Shown in pieces: positions 29,801 to 37,669 of a stretch of 54,711 nt of DNA (its first letter is position 1; each line of letters starts with the position of its first letter). Source of the stretch: Bodo saltans (lineage: Eukaryota; Euglenozoa; Kinetoplastea; Eubodonida; Bodonidae). The DNA is taken from positions 1 to 54,711 of the forward strand of contig CYKH01001210.1 in assembly GCA_001460835.1 (NCBI GenBank), written 5' to 3'. The notes below the pieces were generated by a model. The model saw only the letters and a program-made list of their open reading frames with translations. It did no database searches and was not told the origin of the DNA. The translations under genes were made by a program, and so were the position numbers.

Positions 29801-31151
29801 CGCGGTGTACTTGGTTGTGGTGCGGCTGGTGCTCAAGCTGCCCCGACTAGCACATAAGTCTCTCAAGAAAGGGCAAGAAGATCCGTTCTTGAACTTGAAG
29901 ACATGGCGCGAGAAGTTTGTCCATGTAGCGAGCTTCTCCCGCATTGTGAAAGTCGCAAAGGAAACGTACACAGTTGCATTCACTGTGTTTGCAATCGCAT
30001 CGTTTTTGAGCGTTGTCGTCTCCCCGTACTTCAACACGTTCCTACTTGGCATGGTCACGTTTAAGGCGCCACTACTTGCCAACATTGTGAGTGCCATCAC
30101 AATGAACGGCAGGCAACTTCTTCTCACTGCATTCCTCGGGGTGATCTCTGTCTACTTCTTCACCGTCATTGGGTTTTTGTTTTTCCACGAGCACTTTGAG
30201 CGCGATGGCGGAGGCAGCAACTGCGACACGTTGCTGCAGTGTTTCTTCTACACCTTTGGTCAAGGCGTGCGTGGAGGGGGCGGTATTGGAGACGAGATTA
30301 AAACGAACCACTGGGAGGACCACGATTTCTTCCCTCGTGAGATCTACGATACGCTGTTCTTTGTGATGGTGGCGGTGATCGTCATGAACATTGTGTTTGC
30401 GTTGATTGTGGACACATTTGCGGAGCTTCGTGACGCTCGTAAGACCATCGAGGATGACATGAGGACGACATGCTTTGTGTGCGGCATTGATGCGGCCACC
30501 TTTGATCGAGAGGGGGAGGGTTTCGGCCCACACACCAAAGGTCCCCACAACGTATGGCAATATTTGTACTTCCTGCATCATTTGCGCCGAAAGGAGGTGT
30601 GCGAGTACACTGGCCAGGAATCGTATGTGGCCGCGAAGATGACGAAATTGGATCTGTCGTTCTTCCCAGTCAACCGCAGTAAGTCATTGCAGAAGGCGCA
30701 CGCTCCGCAGGCCGCCGGTGACGACGATTCTGGACCACAGGGCTCAGAAGGTGGCGCATCGACGGGACCAAGCCTCGATGAATTCAAGAAAGCGATGAAG
30801 GAAATTATGGAGGAACACACCAAGTCACTGAAGGCGCAAGCTCCGTCGACGACAAGCACATCAACCAACGCCCCCACTCGTGCAACGATGCTGTGGGCTA
30901 AGGCACGCTCGGCTCGGAGCAGCATCCTGCGGCCAAATGCGTCGTTTGTGGGAAGCCTGACGAACAGTTCTATCACATCACAAGACTTTGTATTGGCAAA
31001 TTCTGCTGGTGGTAGAGGCGCAGGCAATGACGACGAGGAGGGAGGAGGTCAGCACATCACCTTGGCACCGTCCATCCAGGCAGTGTCGAGGGCAAGGAGC
31101 ACGATCGCTTCGATTAACGAGCTCCTTGATAGCACTCGCAGGGGCTCCTAG
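23880..31151 (+). CDS. IP3 receptor / ryanodine receptor family calcium channel, 2423 aa
   Basis: The N terminus (about 1-200) matches the IP3R/RyR beta-trefoil, opening SINFGDRVSI-like and with GNVIQLRHIYSGHYLAV (about 97-113). MIR-type repeats and RIH-type helical solenoid follow over some 1,700 residues. The channel lies at the C terminus, with membrane helices at about 1957-1985, 2024-2060 and 2066-2104. The selectivity filter GVRGGGGIGDEI is at 2129-2140, and the pore-lining helix at about 2158-2180 runs into VDTFAELRDARK. The C-terminal zinc knuckle is intact (C2198, C2201, H2218, H2223) and leads to the TGQESYV element. The filter is closer to ryanodine receptors (GVRAGGGIGDEI) than to animal IP3R. 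No SPRY domain is evident, so the protein has IP3R-like build. It should release Ca2+ from ER or acidocalcisomes. Ligand identity is uncertain. Confidence 0.93.
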   Translation: MNSVNISFGDRVSICCERVNAFLCSTGVADVRVHLTEQSAPGKHHANFDRCIFSIEKLRAWGTATIGNNASTKASGEGGANGLPTSSSTGMVDPLMFGNVIQLRHIYSGHYLAVTRNRRPDARGSLHVALETLSAENYAATHFRVMPRYKIRQEGERVGGGDHLVFFNEYLKVHLSLDSKSEELIGSSILEPFSLCLFDSAEMRLASTTIRMQSSILLFHKEQESFFQLEPPAPGSAASRPSSVSDGSTHVPSLVHPHIRDSTYNIAALDFSANALWVLEGNLGSEGGAIVASHEAYRIKHCALGQYLAASLTNQNQLILIDQPVEGDASLWVFVPCDVTERHIQTSNTFFRLQNATTGWWIHTAPTPSQQQAANNDTSPLQLTHCGSIATLAMPDATNNLGAKASRYLGHMSSAAAAHARDTVEPHVDGLLSLVERPAYVDVFCAVAAPYVVERDLHRVLGYWSLLRQLRHFAATASTSSLASLADNPLIPKIKVCLTELVPFCHEIGATTPNHSSTSAPMGASISSPIPGGSITGTASLPQAANDRTQSTSADPARQRMLLDQKLHNLVVDTLDHLLRFEHLWSQHAQLMTVVHLMFRFLSAVIKENPRGCEDVGASINLLTPYLAHLPSACDVFVQVARVNALDSTLVGHIANLSIPLLSTNDAYFVLLQELCFGGGVPCPENQFVIFDAINSAEAAPQITPIDRKIFVKCPDTVPTENGVREEKIPLESMQDAFMPALRYCAGAWKLLGCCTVGRPYPTRAWIEVDFLPQLMATARHPLLQQAIICVARSIFLADVECDLEEQHHQLWSWKYKMGEPGSPAGRASTANTGNQITDIQQVIMRETIEMLQPLCDSMAGASGHPSAFAVPTSTSVSTTWLSQCDLLNELLVLWNSIAISQCFTPENAERLSEFVGKFMENPPFGAQLSTLAPDAADRALQTVYHILNLISRLLEDHCASAAQEVRHMIRPQLHEETGEDVQAIADDVRTKSFSELLCRREWLPRMLEFAGTKNRFVASAALSCMFSILSPARLALEHLQASVVFSEGFERILGRLLVIAQHAASKKFLVGRPTAPFENALIEVIDMTSILTTDLTTTLDAQNVLHFVEIHSAICQFLDDAQRASHTTSTVGGVVELGMQVLAFMTERNPDNATAMVAHLATLTQLSTLCQTTLDYYTVMERTFESVDEDTVVDVTKLVHDIFASENLSEPPLRVVLQALRCQSNAVQTNAREATVSAMSVISFESIEPSCKSMILEIVCECIGPETWDALSRYLTVGDIMSVMPSSSSFLMSSSSDIKDSFAVSIRCVTHLFLRDGVTTATEDVDLMKHVIVDAILDIASTNQQLQNLPAVAFECLSRLIKIDGYRHLFLAPVRAIAAHVLNHCETSVNTKFQLESKDELLAFFDGVEEFVKPDSLPNIAVVRRRLQRISKHADVLGTGSSASSISGHWAKIRDELTLALREPRKEELAPLTSLLNSGSIDARERMRLFVNHLRHSDLPSWVAVDLLMCLNELLTDAKEDSERALVRMQDDLNLVGATPLLSTLLEKPDFDVVRHAIKFGISLLDEGNKRCQDTLLNYFKTHDEKFFLTIRKFLKLAQTDIIYKSPAKEPDSELDESSFAATSQDLCRLLQLLCEGHHFEFQNYVRHQNDNFNSYNMCILVMELLHTVVGKMDPATLPVAAQALNTLTEFCQGPCQQNQGTIVGCNIVAEVNRILTMTYPEDQFNEDVVMEIKQAAIVLLLALLEGSQDSSIANLLLTHIDVTALHTLVEQVWCDAFKKGMAKADSDELLELGFNIFILAKILVSNGDKVKGEKIACIIRDTAGYDYFNASICNIEIWRDDDPASLRLETVYFRKPEICSLREETKEQVMSEVDRSSLVSKHSDFCKCADDLIFEMEFQFQIEESSREIPRIIRFLTFNLMTCRPRPVEDLLLLSGLTSNMLVIMGFTTREGPINWLASVTFVTVGLLQMCCAVYLVVVRLVLKLPRLAHKSLKKGQEDPFLNLKTWREKFVHVASFSRIVKVAKETYTVAFTVFAIASFLSVVVSPYFNTFLLGMVTFKAPLLANIVSAITMNGRQLLLTAFLGVISVYFFTVIGFLFFHEHFERDGGGSNCDTLLQCFFYTFGQGVRGGGGIGDEIKTNHWEDHDFFPREIYDTLFFVMVAVIVMNIVFALIVDTFAELRDARKTIEDDMRTTCFVCGIDAATFDREGEGFGPHTKGPHNVWQYLYFLHHLRRKEVCEYTGQESYVAAKMTKLDLSFFPVNRSKSLQKAHAPQAAGDDDSGPQGSEGGASTGPSLDEFKKAMKEIMEEHTKSLKAQAPSTTSTSTNAPTRATMLWAKARSARSSILRPNASFVGSLTNSSITSQDFVLANSAGGRGAGNDDEEGGGQHITLAPSIQAVSRARSTIASINELLDSTRRGS

Positions 31152-31394
31152 AAAATGAATACTTGAAGTACGATGCGATTGAATGGTTCATTCTCCGTAT
31201 GAACCCTTCAATCAAGATGCCTGGTTCTTGGCAACATTGTTGTACCCGTTCCTCCCATGAGAATTTTCTATTTTATTATTTGTTTTTTTGTGCCAAGCTG
31301 AATATCATCTGCTTGTTGAATGCTCTTCGTTTTCTACACTTTGACAACAGTGAGAGGGGTTCGCGTTTTTCCTTACCGTTCTTCCTCGAGCAAT

Positions 31395-31799
31395 ATGTCT
31401 GTTTCCAGACAGCATTCTGCAAAACTTCGACAGCCACTTGTCTCCGAGCTCGAGACGTCACACCTTCGCAGCGTCGCCAAAACGAGTTCTCTTTGCCTCA
31501 ATCTCGAGGAGACCCACAGGCGCACATGGCAGCCAACAAGTGCTCTGTTTCCTATGACAAAAGGTTGCAGTCGGAGGATTCGAGAGGCCCAAGATTTCTG
31601 CGCAACCGGGTCGTATTTTGTTGACCGACTGCCGATCCCTGACCTGCACCCTCAACGCTTCACGGAAGTGACAAAGAGCAGAGACTACGTGGATCGGTTT
31701 ATTGATTCATGGACTAGAAGCGGATCGCCACAGATGTGGGAGCACACGGATTGGTCTGAGCGCGTGCGAAGTGCCAGCAGACAAGGTGGCCGGCGATGA
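31395..31799 (+). CDS. Small basic protein of unknown function, 134 aa
   Basis: The ATG at 31395 opens a 134-aa frame, MSVSRQHSAKLRQPL to SASRQGGRR. It is rich in Arg, Ser and Trp (RTWQPTS, FIDSWTRSGSPQMWEHTDWSERVR). There is no membrane segment, signal or recognised domain. A T-rich run with AG at 31296-31297 sits upstream. Another frame is open over part of the region (31163-31624) but has weaker composition. The position between two solid genes and the long tract support a real gene; the short, Trp/Arg-rich form resembles small axonemal proteins but this is only an impression. Confidence 0.5.
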   Translation: MSVSRQHSAKLRQPLVSELETSHLRSVAKTSSLCLNLEETHRRTWQPTSALFPMTKGCSRRIREAQDFCATGSYFVDRLPIPDLHPQRFTEVTKSRDYVDRFIDSWTRSGSPQMWEHTDWSERVRSASRQGGRR

Positions 31800-32156
31800 C
31801 CGAGCCACGCACAATTACGTCCGTGTGTCTCCAGCAGGAAAAAAAATCGCTTTCCATTGTTCTTTCTCTCGCTTTCGGTTGTTTTCACCGTCTCTCTCTA
31901 TCCAGCGTTTGAACTAGTTATGAGGCCTGTCAGTCAACGTTTTCCACTGCCGCCGCATATCTGTACATTTTTGTGTGTATTACATGTATCTTGGTCAGAA
32001 AATATTTCGTGACGATGTTTCCCCTCTCATGCATTCACCTTCGTTAGATTCTTTCATCATATTTCCTTTTCAAAACATCTTTTACTATCAACGAAACGAG
32101 CGAGGAAACTTAGCGACGATAAATTCGTGTGTAGTGTCGTACACCACTTGATCAAC
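31800..32156. other. Intergenic region
   Basis: A/T-rich spacer with pyrimidine runs (31860-31905 and 32015-32080), probably the splice-acceptor region of the kinase. No gene or RNA is recognised. Confidence 0.6.
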
Positions 32157-33614
32157 ATGGCAACCTTTGAGTCAAAGTACAACATGGGCGAGGAGCTGGG
32201 CAAGGGTGCCTACGCTATCGTGTACCGATGCACCCACAAGGAGACGGGTGAGGTGTCCGCCGTGAAGGTAGTGGACAAGAGCAAGGCAGGTCCGAAAGAT
32301 ATCGATGATGTGCTGCACGAGGTGACGATGATGAAGACGGTTGGGTTCCACCCCCACGTAGTGCAGCTCAAGGAGTACTTTGACACACCCAAGAATATGT
32401 TTTTAGTGATGGACCTCCTCAACGGTGGCATGCTCTTCGACCGTATTGTGCAGATGAAGCACTACAGCGAGCAGACGTCCTCTAAGCTGATTAAGAACTT
32501 TCTCCTGGCATTGGAGCACATCCACTCCAAGGGCATCATGCACCGTGATCTCAAGCCTGAGAACCTGCTCTTGAAGCACAACGCAACTGGCGGAGGCGAC
32601 GAGACCCATCTGACTGATGTCGCGCTAGCTGACTTTGGCCTTGCAGGACGTGCCCCCGGCCAGACGTGCTGCGGTTCCCCTTCGTACATCGCACCAGAGG
32701 TCATCAGCGTTGGATACCTTCGCACCCAGAAAGAACCCTATGATGCCAAGTGCGACGTGTGGTCCCTCGGCGTGATCGCCTACATTCTGCTCAGCGGTAA
32801 GATGCCCTTCCATGGAAGAATCTACAAAGAAACCTTCCAGAAGATCGTGAAGAATCAGTGGTCCTTCGTTGGTGATATCTGGGACCGCGTCACTCCCACG
32901 GCGAAGGACTTCATCAAGACGATGCTGACGCCTGATCCCAAGCTGCGCCCAAGTGCTACCGAGGCACTTCAGCACCCTTGGGTCGCCAATGTCCAGCCAG
33001 ACACTCACTTGGGTGAGGCCCTCGATAGTATCAAGGCGTTCAATGCTCAACAGAAGCTCAAGGCTGCCGTTGCCGTGTTCCGTGCAACCACCAGCTTCCT
33101 AGGTGCCTTGGACAAGACGCCCCCGTTCATGAAGTACCTCACTCACCGCGACAAGCTGTCGACCGTGATTGAGTCGAAGTCCCAGACGGATCCCAACAAG
33201 TTGCATTACATTGACTTCTCCCGTGCCCTTCTGCGCGATACCCCTGGATGGAAGCTGCAGGATTGCTGCACATGCGGCTCCAAGCAAGTCTGCCGCCATG
33301 TCCAAAACGTGCACGAGTATCTCTTCGTGGGCAAGAAGGCAATGGATGTCTACCCTTTCATGAACGAACTCCAGATGATGAAGGAGGAGGCTGACTTTGA
33401 TTTCCTGGATGAGCCCACGAACAAGAAGGTACAGCTGACTGCACAAGAGATTGACGAGATTATGAAGGCAGCTCTCATCTTTTCTGAGGAGCTGGGTAAA
33501 GTTCCCACCGCTGATCTGAAGCCGAACTTCATGCTCCAGAACTCCAAGGGCTTCGGTGCAACAGCGGCTGACAAGGGAACTGCCGCCGCGGTGAATATCT
33601 TCAAGAAGAAGTAG
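32157..33614 (+). CDS. CaMK-like serine/threonine protein kinase with a Cys/His tail
   Basis: The first ATG is at 32157 (485 aa); a longer reading would need a GTG. The kinase domain spans about 8-275: GKGAYAIVY loop, K37 in SAVKVVDK, HRDLKPEN with D131, DFG at 159-161, a CCGSPSYIAPE activation segment, and DVWSLGVIAYILLSGKMPF. This is the CaMK/CDPK pattern. Just after the domain lies a basic amphipathic helix (QQKLKAAVAVFRATTSFL, about 300-317) in the position of the autoinhibitory or calmodulin-binding segment. No EF-hands follow. Instead there is CCTCGSKQVCRHVQNVHEYLF (about 368-388), a C-x-C...C-x-H...H cluster that could bind zinc, then a helical tail ending FKKK. Likely Ca2+/calmodulin regulated by family, not shown. 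Confidence 0.92.
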   Translation: MATFESKYNMGEELGKGAYAIVYRCTHKETGEVSAVKVVDKSKAGPKDIDDVLHEVTMMKTVGFHPHVVQLKEYFDTPKNMFLVMDLLNGGMLFDRIVQMKHYSEQTSSKLIKNFLLALEHIHSKGIMHRDLKPENLLLKHNATGGGDETHLTDVALADFGLAGRAPGQTCCGSPSYIAPEVISVGYLRTQKEPYDAKCDVWSLGVIAYILLSGKMPFHGRIYKETFQKIVKNQWSFVGDIWDRVTPTAKDFIKTMLTPDPKLRPSATEALQHPWVANVQPDTHLGEALDSIKAFNAQQKLKAAVAVFRATTSFLGALDKTPPFMKYLTHRDKLSTVIESKSQTDPNKLHYIDFSRALLRDTPGWKLQDCCTCGSKQVCRHVQNVHEYLFVGKKAMDVYPFMNELQMMKEEADFDFLDEPTNKKVQLTAQEIDEIMKAALIFSEELGKVPTADLKPNFMLQNSKGFGATAADKGTAAAVNIFKKK

Positions 33615-34224
33615 TCGACCCCGCAAACGACAGGATTTTGCTTACTTGCAAGTGACGAGGTATGAGTACAACAAAGTAGAAGCGAGCGAAGAAGCGTGAA
33701 AGAATGTCGTTGATCCACTCCTTTTTGACTATTATTTTGACGGTGTCGCTGTGTGGTATCCTGTATGATCGCCATGGTAGCAGTGTTGTCGTCACGAAAC
33801 TGGTGACGCACTCTACCCCAATCAGTGATTGTGCTTGAAATCCATGTGCATCGTTGAGAAGATAGAAAGACGACGATCAATATGAACATGCATTGTTTTT
33901 CGTGCACGCCGCCATGAGAAAGGAAAAAAAGAAAACGAACGAGGGTTGTATAAAACAGAAATCCTTTTCTCAGTAATACTCCTCCCAGTGCCAAAGAAAG
34001 CAAACCAGCACGAGTTTCCTGAGCGGTCTCAGATCCTTACCACTGAATGTGTTATGTAAAAGCAAGAACCCCCCAAAGAAATCCAGCAACGCCAACACTC
34101 AACGAAGGTAGATGTTTTTCCTCCATTTTTGCTAATTGCTTACCTCGTTGCTGGTTATAATATTACTTGTCCTTCTTTTGAATCGCCTTCACTGTCAGAA
34201 AGCATTTTTTTCTTCACAACGCAA
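33615..34224. other. Long intergenic region before PRP19
   Basis: About 610 bases without a convincing gene. The final part (34120-34198) is pyrimidine-rich, with AG at 34197-34198, 27 bases before the PRP19 ATG, and is the probable splice acceptor. Open frames crossing it depend on non-ATG starts. No tRNA-like or other folded RNA was recognised by eye. Confidence 0.6.
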
Positions 34225-35736
34225 ATGTTTTGCTGCATTTCAGGTCAGGTACCAACAGAGCCTGTGGTTTCAAAGACCAGCGGTTGTCTGTTCGAGCGAC
34301 GCCTGATTGAGAAGTTTATCTCAGAAAATGGTCGTTGCCCCAAGACGGGTGAGCCACTCACCAAAGACGACCTATTGTCAGTTGCCGCTGGTGATGCGTC
34401 AACGATCCGCATCACTCCATCACAAGCCACCATTCCTGGTCTCCTCCAATCCCTTCACCACGAGTGGGACGCGATGATGCTCGAGCAATTCACTCTTCGT
34501 CAACAGGTAGCGCAGATTCAACAAGAGTTAAGCCATGCGCTGTTTCAGCACGATGCTGCGTGTCGCGTTATTGCAAAGCTCATCCAAGAACGCGATTCGT
34601 TAAAGAAGCGTGTTTTGGCTGGCGGTAGTGCTGCACCTGCGAGCGCGAAAAAGAATGACGATGAGAGCAAGGCCGACGAGGAGGAGGAAGACGACGAAGC
34701 TCCAGTTCTGCCGCTCATTGTGTGCGATGCAATCGATGAACATGAGCGCCGCCTCCAACAGCAACGCAAACGCCGAGACCCACCTGTGACCCTAGCTCAA
34801 CCCTCGGCCCTCCAGAAATATGTTGAATTTGACTTTGCCACGGTACACGGAAACAGTGCTGTGACCGCGTTGACCGTTGCAGACACCCAAGGTCATCGCA
34901 CTGCTATCAGTGGCGGCGCTGACGGCAAGATTGTCAGATACGATCTTGCACGCCGTGCAGTAAGCGGCACTGGTGTTGGGCATCGCAAGGCTGTTCGCGC
35001 CATAAAGGACATTGGCGACATCGTCGTGTCTGCTTCAGACGATACCACGGTTCGTGTTTGGAGGGCGGAGAGTGGAGTCCTCACATCCCACGCTGTCATC
35101 AAAGCGCATCAGGCCCCAGTCAACGACCTCGCTGTGCTGCCCACTGAGCAGCATGTCATCTCCGTGGACGATGCAGGAAAGTTGATCCTCTCCGATATCG
35201 CCAAGGGATTCGCGGTTGCGACTGCAGACTCTGAGCACAGCCGCCTTGGTATGACGTGCGTCGGTTTGCATCCGGATGGTGCAGTTGCCGCGTCTGGCAG
35301 CGCAGGCTCCGTCTTGTTGTGGGACCTTCGAATGATGGACGTGCATGTGAAGCTGACGCCCCCTGGCCGCAGCAGTGGTTCAATCACTGCGCTCGCGTTC
35401 AACGAAGACGGTGTGACGCTTGCTGCATCCACCAGTAACAGCGTGGTAGTTCTTTGGGACTTCAGAAAAGTGAATGAGCCATTAGCTGTTCTTACGATTG
35501 GTGGCGTGCCTGCTGCCAAGGCCGTTCCCATTAACGACATTGCATTCGACAACTACGGAAGTTATTTGGCCATTGGCATGGATACCGTGCGACTTTGGAG
35601 CTGGCGTGATCGAACGGAACTTGCCACACTCGGCAGCCACATTGGACCCGTTACTGGTGTTGCATGGGGCGCAGACGCCAAATGGGTTGCGTCATCATCA
35701 TTAGATAAAACTATCCGCTTTTATGGGATGGAATGA
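34225..35736 (+). CDS. PRP19: PRP19 U-box/WD40 ubiquitin ligase of the spliceosome
   Basis: From the ATG at 34225 the 503-aa protein matches PRP19 throughout. The U-box (about 1-68) starts MFCCISGQVPTEPVV and includes FERRLIEKFISENGRCPKTGEPL. A linker has IPGLLQSLHHEWDAMMLEQFTLRQQ, and the coiled coil carries the family-diagnostic ELSHALFQHDAACRVIAKL (about 105-123). An acidic stretch precedes a seven-blade WD40 propeller (about 205-503; DDTTVRVWR, SVLLWDLR, VVLWDF, DKTIRFYGME). PRP19 leads the NTC complex that activates the spliceosome and adds ubiquitin chains. In an organism with few cis-introns it serves trans-splicing. The frame upstream (to 34129) has only a TTG start and is not used. 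Confidence 0.96.
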   Translation: MFCCISGQVPTEPVVSKTSGCLFERRLIEKFISENGRCPKTGEPLTKDDLLSVAAGDASTIRITPSQATIPGLLQSLHHEWDAMMLEQFTLRQQVAQIQQELSHALFQHDAACRVIAKLIQERDSLKKRVLAGGSAAPASAKKNDDESKADEEEEDDEAPVLPLIVCDAIDEHERRLQQQRKRRDPPVTLAQPSALQKYVEFDFATVHGNSAVTALTVADTQGHRTAISGGADGKIVRYDLARRAVSGTGVGHRKAVRAIKDIGDIVVSASDDTTVRVWRAESGVLTSHAVIKAHQAPVNDLAVLPTEQHVISVDDAGKLILSDIAKGFAVATADSEHSRLGMTCVGLHPDGAVAASGSAGSVLLWDLRMMDVHVKLTPPGRSSGSITALAFNEDGVTLAASTSNSVVVLWDFRKVNEPLAVLTIGGVPAAKAVPINDIAFDNYGSYLAIGMDTVRLWSWRDRTELATLGSHIGPVTGVAWGADAKWVASSSLDKTIRFYGME

Positions 35737-35811
35737 TGTCCCTTTGATTCGATAGCGCGTGGAGCTGTAAACTGGGGACATAAACAAAGATGAATTCGCC
35801 CAAGCACATAC

Positions 35812-35886
35812 GTGCTATTGTTCTCTTTTTCCATAAAAAAAATGCGATGGAATACGTTCATGTTTAGAAGAGTGCTATTGTTCTCT
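35812..35886. repeat. 15-bp direct repeat in the TTL leader
   Basis: GTGCTATTGTTCTCT occurs exactly at 35812-35826 and again at 35872-35886. Each copy leads into a pyrimidine run, so the pair may be a duplicated splice-acceptor segment. Confidence 0.8.
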
Positions 35887-35922
35887 CAACTGACTCTCTT
35901 CATTCTTCTTCCCTTTTTTCAG
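35881..35922 (+). promoter_or_regulatory. Putative splice acceptor for TTL
   Basis: A near-continuous pyrimidine run ends CCCTTTTTTCAG with AG at 35921-35922, 31 bases before the ATG at 35954. Confidence 0.65.
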
Positions 35923-35953
35923 ACTCATCGACCTCATACATACGGAAAACAAC

Positions 35954-37102
35954 ATGCTACCAGATGCCCCACCAGAAGCAGCTGAACCACACGTGGCCGA
36001 TGCGTCGTCATCTCAGTCCACTGGACAGGATGTGCCAACATTTTTTGTGAGCGGGTCACCCTTCTCGATCTACCAAGAGATGTGCCGCGTTCTCTTGACA
36101 CGCGGATGGAAAACCGAGAAGCGCCCCCAGCGAATGACACAATGCCGTGCCATTTTGGGTGATCGTTTTGATATCCCATATCACATTTTGCGGACCTGTC
36201 AGGTCTCACCGGGAAGACCAAAGCTGCTGGTGAATTACTTCAAGGGCAGTCACAAACTGACGCTCAAAGCGCCGATGGGTGAGCTGCTGTCCAAGTACGA
36301 GCCGGAATCGACTCAATGGATGCCGCAGACGTTTTCACTTTGTTCGGAGCCAAAGCGTGGCGTTCGTGACGAGCGCTCAGCGCTTCACTCCATATTCCAT
36401 ACTTCAGGCCCAATATGGATCGTTAAGCCATCTAGTGGATGCCATGGGAACGGAATGTTAGTGTCGAGCTCGTATGACGAAGTTTGCCACTTCGTTGATG
36501 CCAGCCCCAAGACACTCTTTGTGGTGCAGAGGTACGTCGACAGGCCACTGCTCGTGCTGGGGCGACGAAAGTTTGATATTCGTGTTTGGGCGTTGTTGGT
36601 TCATCCTTATTCGATTTACATATTCTCCGAGGCGAGCTGCCGCACGTCCTCGATGCCATACTCCACGGACCACTTGGACGATCAACTGGTGCACATTACG
36701 AACCATTGCATGCAAGAAGGCCACGCTGGTTACGGAGATTTCGAGGAGGGAAATGAAATCATGTTCACCGAGCTTGATCAGCATTTGCTGCTCGAGCACC
36801 ACCACACCAAAGTCGGTGGTAGTGGATCTCATCAGGAGGAGAAACCGACCTGTATCCTTCGCCATCAAATGGAGCACATTGTGCGCAAGACTCTTGGCTG
36901 CATCCAAGAGGAGATTGAGGTTCCAGAGGAGGACCCCTTCCAGTGCTTCCAGCTGTTTGGCTATGACTTCCTCGTCGACGAGACACTAAAGGTTTACCTA
37001 CTTGAGGTGAACGGATCTCCTGGCGCTGCCCAGCGATTGCTGACTCCGCTTGTCGAGGGTATGACGAACATTATCATCAAAAAGATTCCTTCCATACAAT
37101 AG
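35954..37102 (+). CDS. TTL: Tubulin-tyrosine ligase (TTL)
   Basis: The 382-aa protein matches true TTL (377 aa in humans) end to end, unlike the longer TTLL glutamylases. The N-terminal domain has the tubulin-contact region (LLTRGWKTEKRPQ, LVNYFKGSHKLTLKA). The ATP-grasp core has VKPSSGCHGNGM (157-168), VVQRYVDRPLLV, GRRKFDIRVW, and THITNHCMQE-type LVHITNHCMQ. EEGNEIMF and the magnesium site LLEVNGSPGA with E351 and N353 follow. It re-adds tyrosine to alpha-tubulin, controlling the tyrosination cycle of flagellar and cortical microtubules. The stop TAG (37100-37102) is followed at once, in the same frame, by the ATG of the next ORF. Confidence 0.94.
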   Translation: MLPDAPPEAAEPHVADASSSQSTGQDVPTFFVSGSPFSIYQEMCRVLLTRGWKTEKRPQRMTQCRAILGDRFDIPYHILRTCQVSPGRPKLLVNYFKGSHKLTLKAPMGELLSKYEPESTQWMPQTFSLCSEPKRGVRDERSALHSIFHTSGPIWIVKPSSGCHGNGMLVSSSYDEVCHFVDASPKTLFVVQRYVDRPLLVLGRRKFDIRVWALLVHPYSIYIFSEASCRTSSMPYSTDHLDDQLVHITNHCMQEGHAGYGDFEEGNEIMFTELDQHLLLEHHHTKVGGSGSHQEEKPTCILRHQMEHIVRKTLGCIQEEIEVPEEDPFQCFQLFGYDFLVDETLKVYLLEVNGSPGAAQRLLTPLVEGMTNIIIKKIPSIQ

Positions 37103-37669
37103 ATGCGACCTCCAAAGCGGCGCATTGCGGAGAGCGAGGGTGACGAGGAGTTGCAGCAGGGCCCAAAAACTATTATGTCGAAAGCAGCTCGCAGAAAGCT
37201 TAAGCGCGCAGCCGTGGTGGTTACTTCAGAAATGAGAGAGCAACAACGCGAAGAACTCCGCGAGCTCCGCAAGCACCTCCGCATGGTGAAGTCCAACGGT
37301 GGCCGTCGCAAACTAGGGAAGCTGGAGGAGAAGCGAGCACGTGAGGAGGAGATGGCAACGGACTTCGCAGAAGATGCGCGGCCGCGCAAGAAGGGCCGCC
37401 GCCTTGAGGCAAATGAGTGGATTCCTCACGTGCAAACCCTTCCTGATAGCATGCTGCCAAAATCTATTGCAGTTGCGGAGCCGTCTCAAAAGCTCCCACC
37501 CATGCCGCTTCACCGACCGCAGCTCTCGATTCCGAACCCTATCAAGTTGACGCCGGTATCGAATGAAGAAGAGGCTGCCCCTAGCGTGGCATCTGCTGCA
37601 CGCCATCGTCCCTCGAAGCCAACGGGACCAAAGAAGCGTTCGCTCGCTGCTGATGAGGATCTTTGGTAG
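37103..37669 (+). CDS. Basic nuclear-type protein of unknown function, abutting TTL
   Basis: The 188-codon frame begins directly after the TTL stop with no spacer, in the same frame. It is highly charged: PPKRRIAES, a long basic helix (SKAARRKLKRA to EKRAREEEM, about 26-88), the NLS-like RPRKKGRRLE, then NEWIPHVQTLPDSMLPKS and a Pro/Ser-rich tail ending AADEDLW. No family is recognised. The composition suggests a nucleolar or RNA-binding protein. The next in-frame ATG (37175, MSKAARRKLKR) is an alternative start that would give room for a leader. It may be a separate gene, or an extension of TTL made by stop read-through. Confidence 0.65.
   Translation: MRPPKRRIAESEGDEELQQGPKTIMSKAARRKLKRAAVVVTSEMREQQREELRELRKHLRMVKSNGGRRKLGKLEEKRAREEEMATDFAEDARPRKKGRRLEANEWIPHVQTLPDSMLPKSIAVAEPSQKLPPMPLHRPQLSIPNPIKLTPVSNEEEAAPSVASAARHRPSKPTGPKKRSLAADEDLW

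Noticed and set aside
34129-34224. N-terminal extension of PRP19
   Set aside because: Starts with TTG and crosses the pyrimidine tract; the PRP19 family begins at the U-box right at the ATG at 34225.
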